DNA of 14,099 nt from an uncultured Actinomycetes bacterium (GTDB taxonomy: Bacteria > Actinomycetota > Actinomycetes > Nanopelagicales > Nanopelagicaceae). The DNA lies in contig CAITFY010000153.1 in the NCBI GenBank assembly GCA_903891755.1, positions 1 to 14,099 on the forward strand, written 5' to 3'. A program made the translations under genes and the position numbers. This document shows positions 1 through 6,657 of the stretch, piece by piece (the first letter of the stretch is position 1; every line of letters starts with the position of its first letter). The notes below the pieces were generated by a model that saw only the letters and a program-made list of their open reading frames with translations, ran no database searches and had not been told where the DNA came from.

Positions 1-86
1 GTGCCAATGACAAAGCCTCCGCCGATCGTAAAGATCGCACCGCGAATGAACCAGGTACGTAGATTCTCGCGGGAGGGTTTTTCCAT
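1..86 (-). CDS. 5' fragment of a membrane protein, possibly a bifunctional penicillin-binding protein (PonA type)
   Basis: Only the first 28 codons are visible and the gene runs off the left edge. It reads from an ATG at 86-84: MEKPSRENLRTWFIRGAIFT, followed by a Gly-rich hydrophobic stretch. This is a short basic cytoplasmic head followed by the start of a membrane segment, the usual N-terminus of a type II membrane protein. It starts 10 bases after the stop of the DUF5318 gene, so the two are probably co-transcribed. In mycobacteria the DUF5318 gene (Rv0049) is directly followed by ponA1, so a class A penicillin-binding protein is the best guess. The visible residues alone do not prove it, because no transglycosylase or transpeptidase motif is inside the window. 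Confidence 0.4.
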   Translation of the reverse strand, partial: MEKPSRENLRTWFIRGAIFTIGGGFVIG

Positions 87-96
87 GAGTGAAAGG

Positions 97-540
97 TTAC
101 CGCCCTGCGCTGCGGGCGTAATCCTCATCTTCTAAGGTGCGCACCTTGCGAGGAGGCTTGCGGTACTTGCCATCACCCAATTTGAATGAGTAAATCAGGT
201 GGTGCCACCCACACCCACGGCATACCTCAACAACATAGACGCGGAATTCACCGAATTCTGATTGCATCTCATTAATCTCTGCTGAACTCTTAATGCGTCC
301 TGAGTATTGACCGAGTTGATCACCAAAGGTGTAATGAAGCTCAACCATCTCAGCTTTGCGACAAACAGGACATAACCGCTCTACGGGCTCTCCATGGTAT
401 TTCGCCGCGCTCTTGAGGTAAGGATCTGCATCGCAGGCATCAAGACCAGATGTGGTTCCTTTAAAGAGCGCGATTAACGTAGCCCGACGCTTAAGTGAAT
501 AATCAATCGCGTCTCGGCGACTCCACAAGGCGGTCAACAT
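97..540 (-). CDS. DUF5318 family protein (zinc-ribbon-like, function unknown)
   Basis: 147-residue soluble protein. It has two CxxC pairs that look like a zinc ribbon: CPVC, followed soon by RKAEM, and CRGC in the segment VYVVEVCRGCGWHHL. The block DACDADPYLKSAAKYHG and the EVCRxCxWxHL segment match my recollection of M. tuberculosis Rv0049 (DUF5318). Its molecular role is unknown. The reading frame is open further upstream to an ATG at 606. The start at 540 is preferred because the family normally begins about here (LWSRRDAIDYSLKRR), because GGAAA lies about five bases upstream, and because the longer start would overlap the divergent MFS gene. The partial gene 10 bases downstream is probably in the same operon. 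The family call is firm; a nucleic-acid or metal-sensing role would be guesswork. Confidence 0.85.
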   Translation of the reverse strand: MLTALWSRRDAIDYSLKRRATLIALFKGTTSGLDACDADPYLKSAAKYHGEPVERLCPVCRKAEMVELHYTFGDQLGQYSGRIKSSAEINEMQSEFGEFRVYVVEVCRGCGWHHLIYSFKLGDGKYRKPPRKVRTLEDEDYARSAGR

Positions 541-583
541 AGTTTCCAAGAATAAACCTTTATTACTAACTACGCTTGCGCGC
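541..583. promoter_or_regulatory. Divergent intergenic region, presumed promoters for DUF5318 and MFS genes
   Basis: This 43-base AT-rich gap separates two divergent genes and must hold both start regions unless the promoters lie inside the genes. On the minus strand TATTCT lies nine bases before the ATG at 540. On the plus strand TATTAC or TACTAA (561-569) lies 14 to 17 bases before the ATG at 584. No convincing -35 element is visible for either direction, so these are candidate -10 hexamers only. Confidence 0.3.
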
Positions 584-1873
584 ATGAGAAAGATTGGGAT
601 GACCAAAAATTGGCCATTTCACCCCGGAAGTAAATTGCCAAAGATTCTCACAATCCGTTGGTTGGGGCAGATTGGTGATGGAATATTTCAATCCGCCCTC
701 GCTTCCTTTGTTCTCTTCTCTCCTGAGCGTCAACCGAATGCTGTCGGCGCAGCCACAGCCTTTGCTGTTGTACTTCTTCCCTACTCTTTCGTTGGTCCTT
801 ATGCTGGAGTCTTTCTAGATCGTTTCTCGCGCCAACGGATAGTTCAATTTTCGAATTTCATCCGAGCTACTGATTTAGCTTTGATAGCCATATTAATTAA
901 GTCAGGCGCAACTGGAGTGGGACTTACCTTATTAGTACTAGTCGCCTTCGGAATTAACAGATTGATACTTTCCGGTCTCTCTGCAGGACTTCCGCTTATT
1001 GTTGAGAGAGAAGAGTTAATTTCTGCGAATGCGCTCGCGGTAACTGGCGGAAGTATCGGCGTAGTCATCGGTGGTGGAATTGGAATAGGCATCAAGAAAT
1101 TATTTGATGCACATGGGAAGAGTGATCTCTCAGATGCAAAGGTGATTTTGATTGCGATGCTTCTCTATATTGCAAGCGCGCTCTTCACTAGACGCCTGGC
1201 GAGAAGAGATATCGGTCCTGCCGAACATGAAATTACACCTGAAGTTCGAGGTTGGCGGGAGTTACAAGAAGGATTACGTATCTTGAAGAATCATCCAGAT
1301 GCGCTCCGTGGAATATTTGCAACTGCCATTCAAAGAGGTGGTTTGACCGCTCTTACCTTGATGGGTTTATTGCTTGAACGAAACTCTTTCAATCCTCCAA
1401 ATAATCCCGATGCGGGTCTGGCTGGCTTCGCAAAGGCCTTAGCTGTAGCTGGCGTTGGATTTGGAGTCGGATCTTTTATTACACCTTTCTTTGTTAACTA
1501 CTTTGGTCGCCATCGCTGGATTCGAATAATGATGGTCGGGCCAATTCCCTTTCTAGTTCTATTCGCATTTGTCCAACAAGTCTGGCTGCTTTTAACTACA
1601 GCTTTCTTTATCGCCACCTGTGGTCAAGCTGTGAAAGTTACAAATGACGCGCTCGTCCAATCTCAGATCGCCGATGAATATCGCGGTCGCGTCTTTGCAT
1701 TTTATGATGTGGCGGTTAATGGCATTATCGTTCTTGGAGCAATCGTCGCTGCCGTGCTGCTGCCTACTAGTGGCAAATCTGCAGTACTTCCGCTCTTAAC
1801 TGTCGCCGTATTCGTAGCCACTTCGTTATTACTTCTTCGCGGATCCAAGTTCTTTATCGCTCGCCCACTTTAA
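584..1873 (+). CDS. MFS transporter (MFS_3 / drug-exporter-like)
   Basis: 429-residue integral membrane protein with about 12 hydrophobic segments separated by short basic loops. The head RWLGQIGDGIFQSALASF (about residues 25-42) is typical of MFS_3-type exporters. The loop after the second membrane segment has the MFS motif A pattern (G75, D79, R80, R83 in GVFLDRFSRQR). The central loop (about residues 203-235) is hydrophilic, as expected between the two six-helix halves. The substrate cannot be told from sequence. The ATG at 584 gives the longest frame; an ATG at 599 would shorten it by five residues and cannot be excluded, since neither has a clear Shine-Dalgarno. The last 45 bases overlap the 3' end of the convergent nucleotidyltransferase gene. 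Confidence 0.85.
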   Translation: MRKIGMTKNWPFHPGSKLPKILTIRWLGQIGDGIFQSALASFVLFSPERQPNAVGAATAFAVVLLPYSFVGPYAGVFLDRFSRQRIVQFSNFIRATDLALIAILIKSGATGVGLTLLVLVAFGINRLILSGLSAGLPLIVEREELISANALAVTGGSIGVVIGGGIGIGIKKLFDAHGKSDLSDAKVILIAMLLYIASALFTRRLARRDIGPAEHEITPEVRGWRELQEGLRILKNHPDALRGIFATAIQRGGLTALTLMGLLLERNSFNPPNNPDAGLAGFAKALAVAGVGFGVGSFITPFFVNYFGRHRWIRIMMVGPIPFLVLFAFVQQVWLLLTTAFFIATCGQAVKVTNDALVQSQIADEYRGRVFAFYDVAVNGIIVLGAIVAAVLLPTSGKSAVLPLLTVAVFVATSLLLLRGSKFFIARPL

Positions 1874-3292
1874 GAGTTCTTCAGTAGCAACTTCCGGTCC
1901 GAGTGGTCCTCGTTCCATTCGCAACTCCAAAAGGAAGTCATAAGCCTCTCCCACTAACCGAGATGGCTTTATGCCCAATATCTCCATAATTTGCTGGCCA
2001 TCAAGATCTGGACGAATTCGATTGAGCTCTTCCTGCTCCATCAACTCTTTAATGCGTTCCTCTAGTGAGTTATAAGTGGCAGCTAGTTGATCAGCTTTTC
2101 GCTTATTTCGAGTTGTGCAATCGGCACGGGTAAGGACATGAAGATGGACAAGTAGCTCACCAGCATCGCGAATATATCGACGCACCGCAGAGTCAGTCCA
2201 CTCACCGCTGCCGTAACCGTGGAAACGAAGATGTAAGAACACCAAGGTCGAAACATCATCAACAGTCTTACTATCGAATCGCAACTCTTTTAAACGTTTC
2301 TTGGTCATCTTTGCGCCAACAACTTCGTGGTGATGGAAGGAGACTCCACCACCTGGAATTAATTCTCTAGTCCTTGGCTTACCAATATCGTGCAGCAGCG
2401 CTGCTAGGCGAATTATTAAGTTAGGTCCACCAAGACGATCTTCCAATGAGATTGCTTGATCAAGAACGGTGAGAGAGTGTTCATAAACATCTTTGTGATG
2501 ATGGTGTTCATCGATCTCTAATTTTAATTTTGGTAACTCTGGTAGAAAACTCGCGGCTAATCCCGTTTCAACAAGAAGGCGTAAACCCAACTTTGGGTTA
2601 GGGGCCATAAGTGTTTTTGTAAATTCATCGCGTATACGTTCGGCAGAAATGATGGCAAGGCGATCAGCCATCTCGGTGATTGCTTCTACAATCTCTGAAT
2701 CCACTGAGAAATCTAACTGCGCAACAAATCGTGCAGCTCGCATCATACGAAGTGGATCATCAGAAAAAGATGATTCAGCGCTTCCGGGAGTTCTCAAAAT
2801 CTTCTTAGCAAGATCTGACGCGCCATCAAAGAGATCAATAAATTCAGGAGCAGCGCCGGTAAGTTCTAGCGCCATTGCATTAACTGTGAAATCTCGGCGC
2901 GCTAAATCGCCTTCAATAGAATCACCAAAATCAACTTCGGGTTTTCGTGATTGCGGGTCGTAACTCTCACTGCGATATGTAGTCACTTCAACAGTTACAT
3001 CGCCCTTTTTTGCGGCGATGGTTCCAAATGCAGCGCCAGTCTCCCAAATCGCGTCTGCCCAACGCTTCAGAAGCAGCGTTGACTCTGCTGGCCTCGCATT
3101 AGTCGTGAAATCTAAATCATTTCCAAGTCGACCCAAGATGGCATCGCGCACTGGACCACCCACCAGCGCCAAACGAAATCCTGCCTCTTTATATGCCTCC
3201 GCGAGGGAGCGAATAATTTCCCCGTGCGCAGTGAGCGCGCCAAGGGCGAGCTCGGCGGCAATGTCTCGAGGATTAGGCATCTGGGTACTCAC
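1829..3292 (-). CDS. pcnA: CCA tRNA nucleotidyltransferase / poly(A) polymerase family protein
   Basis: 487-residue enzyme that adds or repairs the 3' CCA of tRNA in the cytoplasm; the mycobacterial homologue is named pcnA (Rv3907c). The polymerase head carries GGPVRD (45-50) and the metal-binding pair D59 and D61 in DLDFTT. RRDFTVNAMA (132-141) and DPLRMMRAARF (179-189) are further class II nucleotidyltransferase motifs. An HD-type phosphohydrolase domain follows: HHHHKDVYEHSL (about 263-274), LLHDIGKPRTR (about 299-309), then a second His cluster FHHHE. The start is a GTG at 3292, with TAGCCT eight bases upstream, consistent with a leaderless mRNA; the alternative is the ATG at 3280, without an SD. 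It is divergent from the NUDIX gene, an arrangement kept in actinobacteria. Specificity (CCA addition versus poly(A)) is not decided by what I can see, though the HD fusion favours CCA addition. Confidence 0.93.
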   Translation of the reverse strand: MSTQMPNPRDIAAELALGALTAHGEIIRSLAEAYKEAGFRLALVGGPVRDAILGRLGNDLDFTTNARPAESTLLLKRWADAIWETGAAFGTIAAKKGDVTVEVTTYRSESYDPQSRKPEVDFGDSIEGDLARRDFTVNAMALELTGAAPEFIDLFDGASDLAKKILRTPGSAESSFSDDPLRMMRAARFVAQLDFSVDSEIVEAITEMADRLAIISAERIRDEFTKTLMAPNPKLGLRLLVETGLAASFLPELPKLKLEIDEHHHHKDVYEHSLTVLDQAISLEDRLGGPNLIIRLAALLHDIGKPRTRELIPGGGVSFHHHEVVGAKMTKKRLKELRFDSKTVDDVSTLVFLHLRFHGYGSGEWTDSAVRRYIRDAGELLVHLHVLTRADCTTRNKRKADQLAATYNSLEERIKELMEQEELNRIRPDLDGQQIMEILGIKPSRLVGEAYDFLLELRMERGPLGPEVATEELLKWASDKELGSAKK

Positions 3293-3324
3293 AATGAGTA
3301 AGGCTAGAGCAGTACCCTTCTCTT
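3293..3324. promoter_or_regulatory. Short divergent promoter region, candidate leaderless starts on both strands
   Basis: Only 32 bases separate the pcnA and NUDIX start codons. On the plus strand TACCCT (3313-3318) ends six bases before the ATG at 3325. On the minus strand TAGCCT (complement of 3301-3306) ends eight bases before the GTG at 3292. Both fit the actinobacterial TANNNT -10 element at the distance expected if transcription starts at the start codon. No Shine-Dalgarno is visible for either gene. The promoter assignment is inference from motif and spacing. Confidence 0.45.
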
Positions 3325-3918
3325 ATGACCCCGGCACCTGGTGCGGGTGGCGAAGCGAAACGGAAAAAACGTCGGAGACGGCGTCCTGCGGGGCCACACA
3401 CACCAACACCTTCTTCTACTACGGTTAAAACCGAATCTGGTGTTACCCCTGCCAAAAAAGCCGCCGTTAAGAAGCGTTCGGTCTATGCCAAGCGGGTGGA
3501 TGAGGTCAGTGCTGGTGGATTAGTTATTGATGGAACTGGCACCAAGGGTTTGCTGATTGGAAGACGCGATCTTAAAGATGCCAGTCGAGAGAGATTGCTC
3601 TGGTCGCTTCCAAAGGGACATATAGAAGCTGGTGAGACGCCAGAGCAAGCGGCGATTCGAGAGGTAGCTGAAGAGACCGGCATTCAAAGTGAAATTGCAC
3701 GTGAGTTAGGAATTATTGATTTCTGGTTTATGGCTGGCGGCAAGAGAATTCATAAAACTGTTCACCACTATCTCTTTCGCGAGGTAGGTGGAACCTTGTC
3801 ACCTCAGGTTACTGAAGTTGATGATGTTGGATGGTTCCCGCTCGATGAAATCATCTCATTGCTTGCCTACCCAGATGAGAAGAAATTAATTGCAAAGTCG
3901 GGTGATCTCACCGTATGA
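3325..3918 (+). CDS. NUDIX hydrolase, MutT4-like
   Basis: 197-residue protein. The complete Nudix box is present at residues 98-120: G98, E103, then REVAEETGI with the catalytic R112-E113 and E116-E117. This is the fold that hydrolyses nucleoside diphosphates linked to another group X. SAGGLVIDG (62-70) and LLWSLPKGHI (91-100) match the Rv3908 (MutT4) subgroup. The first 60 residues are a low-complexity, strongly basic tail (KRKKRRRRRP at 12-21, then Pro/Thr/Ser/Lys-rich), as I recall for the mycobacterial homologue too. The substrate is not evident. It is divergent from pcnA and followed by the DUF6049 gene with an ATGA overlap at 3915-3918, so it probably heads an operon running into murJ. 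The start has no SD but has a TACCCT box six bases upstream. Confidence 0.9.
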   Translation: MTPAPGAGGEAKRKKRRRRRPAGPHTPTPSSTTVKTESGVTPAKKAAVKKRSVYAKRVDEVSAGGLVIDGTGTKGLLIGRRDLKDASRERLLWSLPKGHIEAGETPEQAAIREVAEETGIQSEIARELGIIDFWFMAGGKRIHKTVHHYLFREVGGTLSPQVTEVDDVGWFPLDEIISLLAYPDEKKLIAKSGDLTV

Positions 3919-5027
3919 AGCGCATAGCTCTTGCCGTAGCTAGCCTCTCACTCTTATTTCTTTCACTGCCCGCTCTAACGTCGAGTGCAGAAGCGAGCAC
4001 AACAATTATCATTACTGAACCCACTCACCGTCAGATTGCTGGTGAGTTTATTGATGATCAACTCGCCTCATCACTTGGCGTAACCGGTCGGTTGGGAGAA
4101 CTTGTATTTAATCCTCCGCTTGGCACACGAACTTGGATCATTGATCCCGGACTTGTTGAAGAAGTAACAGCCATGGCTGGCGGTTACACACTCACCTCGG
4201 GAGCAGCGGGTACTGGTCAAGTAGTAGCAACATCCTGGCTTAACCAACTTGATCGAGTAACTAAGTCAGACAAGGTGATTGCCCTCGCCATTGGAAATCC
4301 ATCAAAATATTGGGTCTCGCAATTATCCCCACATGAGATCAACTACGTTCTCAATATTTCTCAAATTCGTTTAGCCACAATCTTGGGACGCTCTGTTGAG
4401 CCAAACGCGGTGTATGAATCAAATTCGCGCTTCACGCTGTCGAGCACAGATATTGCAACAATTAAAAATGATTCTGATTATTTCGCTCAAACAGCTTCCT
4501 ATGTTGATCCCGCCACTATTGATACTTATCGCTTATCTCTTATTAAAATTCTTAATCCACATTTAAGTACTGATCGTCGCGCCTATCTAATTAGGGATTA
4601 CACCCGCGCTGCATTCAACCAAATACATTTAGTTCATCTAAGTCCAGGAAAATTTACAGTTACTTCAACACACCAAAATTTACCGATAACACTTACCAAC
4701 GGCTTCCCACATAGTGTAAAAGTTAATTTATATGCGATTCCTACTAACCCCAAGATTGAAGTTGGCAACCTGCCGCAACTAATTATTCCCGCTAAATCCA
4801 AGGTTCAGGTGATGGTTCCAATAACAGTGCTTACCTCAGGCACCTCTGGATTGAACGTTGAGATGACCTCTACTGGCGGCGAGCTGTTGGGTGACTCTGT
4901 TTATTATCCCCTGCAACTCTCGGTCATAAGTCCGATTGCTACCTGGTTCACAACAGGAGCGGCTATCGTGCTCTTTGTTGCAGCTTCATTCCAAAGCATT
5001 AGACGCATCAAAAGAAGGCAGAGATGA
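3915..5027 (+). CDS. DUF6049 family envelope protein (short form)
   Basis: 370-residue exported, membrane-anchored protein of unknown function. Residues 1 to about 28 form a signal peptide (MKRIALA..., a Leu/Ala-rich core, then SSAEAS). Residues about 342-359 form a C-terminal membrane helix followed by the basic stop-transfer tail SIRRIKRRQR. The region before the helix (about 250-335) is rich in alternating hydrophobic residues, with patterns such as LPITLTNGFPHSVKVNL, suggesting a beta-sandwich on the outer face. The family call rests mainly on context: Rv3909 (DUF6049) sits between mutT4 and the murJ homologue in mycobacteria and has the same layout, but is about 800 residues as I recall, so this copy is roughly half length. 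Both ends use ATGA overlaps (3915-3918 and 5024-5027), implying tight translational coupling and a role linked to MurJ or peptidoglycan export. Confidence 0.65.
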   Translation: MKRIALAVASLSLLFLSLPALTSSAEASTTIIITEPTHRQIAGEFIDDQLASSLGVTGRLGELVFNPPLGTRTWIIDPGLVEEVTAMAGGYTLTSGAAGTGQVVATSWLNQLDRVTKSDKVIALAIGNPSKYWVSQLSPHEINYVLNISQIRLATILGRSVEPNAVYESNSRFTLSSTDIATIKNDSDYFAQTASYVDPATIDTYRLSLIKILNPHLSTDRRAYLIRDYTRAAFNQIHLVHLSPGKFTVTSTHQNLPITLTNGFPHSVKVNLYAIPTNPKIEVGNLPQLIIPAKSKVQVMVPITVLTSGTSGLNVEMTSTGGELLGDSVYYPLQLSVISPIATWFTTGAAIVLFVAASFQSIRRIKRRQR

Positions 5028-6616
5028 GCGAGAACTCAATAGTTCGCTCCTCAGCAATCATGGCTGCTGGAACTTTCGTCTCGCGGATAACGGGTTTGAT
5101 TCGCGGATTGCTCTTAGTCGCTGTACTTGGAACTAAATTACTTGGCGATACTTTCAACGTTGCTAACACGATGCCTAATATTTTATACAACCTGATTATT
5201 GGCGGAGCGTTAACTGCTGTCTTTGTTCCGCAGATGGTGAGAGCAATCCGCGGGGAAGATGGCGGCTCTGCTTTTATCTCTCGTTTAGTTACGGCGACCA
5301 GTGTTGTGCTCGGCCTCTTGGTTGTGGTGTCGATAGTTGCAGCCCCATTGTTGGTACGGATTTTTGCAAGCAGTTATGTGGGTCGTCCGGAATTTAATCT
5401 CACTGTTCTCTTCATGCGTTATTGCTTGCCGCAGATTTTCTTCATGGGACTCTTTGCCCTACTTGGACAAGTTGCTAACGCGAAGGGAAAGTTTGGGCCC
5501 ATGATGTGGGCACCAGTCTTCAACAACATTGTTGGCATTGCAGTCTTTGGCTACTTCATGCATATCTCAAAGAGTTGGAAGGTTTCTACAATTTCAAGTG
5601 GGCAGGCGACCTGGTTGAGCTTGGGAACTACTGCAGGTTTTGTAATTCAACTTTTAGTTCTCATTCCTGTTATTCGCCAGACCAAGATCAAGATCCGCCC
5701 CCGTTTCGATTGGCGTGATCCAGAGATTAGGAAGTCACTCCACCTTGCAAGTTGGACTTTGGCATTCGCCGCCTTCTCACAACTGAGTTACCTAGTTACT
5801 GTCAATCTCTCAACGGGCGCTGCAGTGCGAGCCCTTAAAGCTGGAGTTACAACAGGTGTTGGATTCACGCCTTATGGGAATGCATTTTTAATTTTAATGT
5901 TGCCGCACTCTGTCATAACAATCTCAATTGTTACCGCAATCTTGCCGCTCCTTTCAAGACATGCACTTGATGGAAAGATTCAAGAGATCCACGACGAACT
6001 GGTTCGTGCAATCCGTTTGGTTGGAATTATCACCGTTCCAAGTGCGATCGCTTTCTTGCTCTACGGTCCTTTAATTACAAGAACGCTCTTCTTTGGAATT
6101 TCGAATGCTGATGCGCGTTATCTGGGATTGGTTCTCTCTGCCTTTGCGGTTGGACTTCTACCTTTGAGTGTTAATTTGATTGCACTGCGCGGTCTCAATG
6201 CCTTTGAGAATGTGAAGTTACAAGTTCTGAGTAACGCCATAATGAATGTCGCAGCTAGCCTGATGGCTCTCTTTGCCGCTCTGGTACTTCCCGCTAAGTG
6301 GGTCACGGTGGGATTGGCCGGCGCCCTTGCGCTCAGTTATTACATTGGAGCCTGGACATCTATCAGACTCCTTAATCGGTATGAGATTTCAATCCGAACC
6401 CAGGAGATAACTGGGTTGTATAGCCGCCTCGCCCTTATTTACGCCGCAGTAGCAATTCCTCTCTATTTCATCATGGGACATCTCCCTGGTGGGAATACCT
6501 TCAAACTCATAGTTGTTCTAATGTTCAGCGGGTTGGGTTACCTCGGCCTCGCCCGTACCTTTAAAATCGCGGAGGTAGGAACAGCTTTCTCGCTCTTCCT
6601 GAAGCCTCGCCGATAA
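5024..6616 (+). CDS. murJ: Lipid II flippase MurJ (MviN), core domain only
   Basis: 530-residue polytopic membrane protein of the MOP superfamily that moves lipid II across the cytoplasmic membrane. The N-terminus is diagnostic: FVSRITGLIRGLLLVAVLG, with R21 and R27 in the places of the essential MurJ arginines, then GDTFNVANTMPN and GGALTAVFVP. Many Gly/Pro-broken hydrophobic segments follow (about 14 helices). LPHSVITISIVTAILPLLSR and PLSVNLIALRGLNAFENVKL are further family segments. The arginine usual after the MPN motif in proteobacterial MurJ is absent here (LYNLIIGGA), as I recall for actinobacterial forms. The protein stops at the end of the flippase domain (FLKPRR). The mycobacterial homologue continues into a cytoplasmic pseudokinase and an extracellular domain; neither is present. 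The start overlaps the DUF6049 stop by four bases. Confidence 0.93.
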   Translation: MSENSIVRSSAIMAAGTFVSRITGLIRGLLLVAVLGTKLLGDTFNVANTMPNILYNLIIGGALTAVFVPQMVRAIRGEDGGSAFISRLVTATSVVLGLLVVVSIVAAPLLVRIFASSYVGRPEFNLTVLFMRYCLPQIFFMGLFALLGQVANAKGKFGPMMWAPVFNNIVGIAVFGYFMHISKSWKVSTISSGQATWLSLGTTAGFVIQLLVLIPVIRQTKIKIRPRFDWRDPEIRKSLHLASWTLAFAAFSQLSYLVTVNLSTGAAVRALKAGVTTGVGFTPYGNAFLILMLPHSVITISIVTAILPLLSRHALDGKIQEIHDELVRAIRLVGIITVPSAIAFLLYGPLITRTLFFGISNADARYLGLVLSAFAVGLLPLSVNLIALRGLNAFENVKLQVLSNAIMNVAASLMALFAALVLPAKWVTVGLAGALALSYYIGAWTSIRLLNRYEISIRTQEITGLYSRLALIYAAVAIPLYFIMGHLPGGNTFKLIVVLMFSGLGYLGLARTFKIAEVGTAFSLFLKPRR

Positions 6617-6657
6617 CTACGTTTCAAGAGACAGTTCAAAGGAAAGTTGGTGCCCTC

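Noticed and set aside
844..1095. 83-residue open frame on the minus strand inside the MFS gene
   Set aside because: It lies wholly antisense to a clear membrane transporter, has no recognisable motif and has a composition expected from reading the complement of hydrophobic codons.
3018..3428. 136-residue plus-strand frame spanning the start of pcnA and the NUDIX gene
   Set aside because: It overlaps two well-supported genes in wrong frames and is Ser/Ala/Arg-rich without any domain; it is a shadow.
3697..3712. CACGTG-containing stretch in the NUDIX gene as a third parS
   Set aside because: Only the central hexamer is shared; the flanks (TTG on the left, AGTTA on the right) differ from the consensus at several positions.
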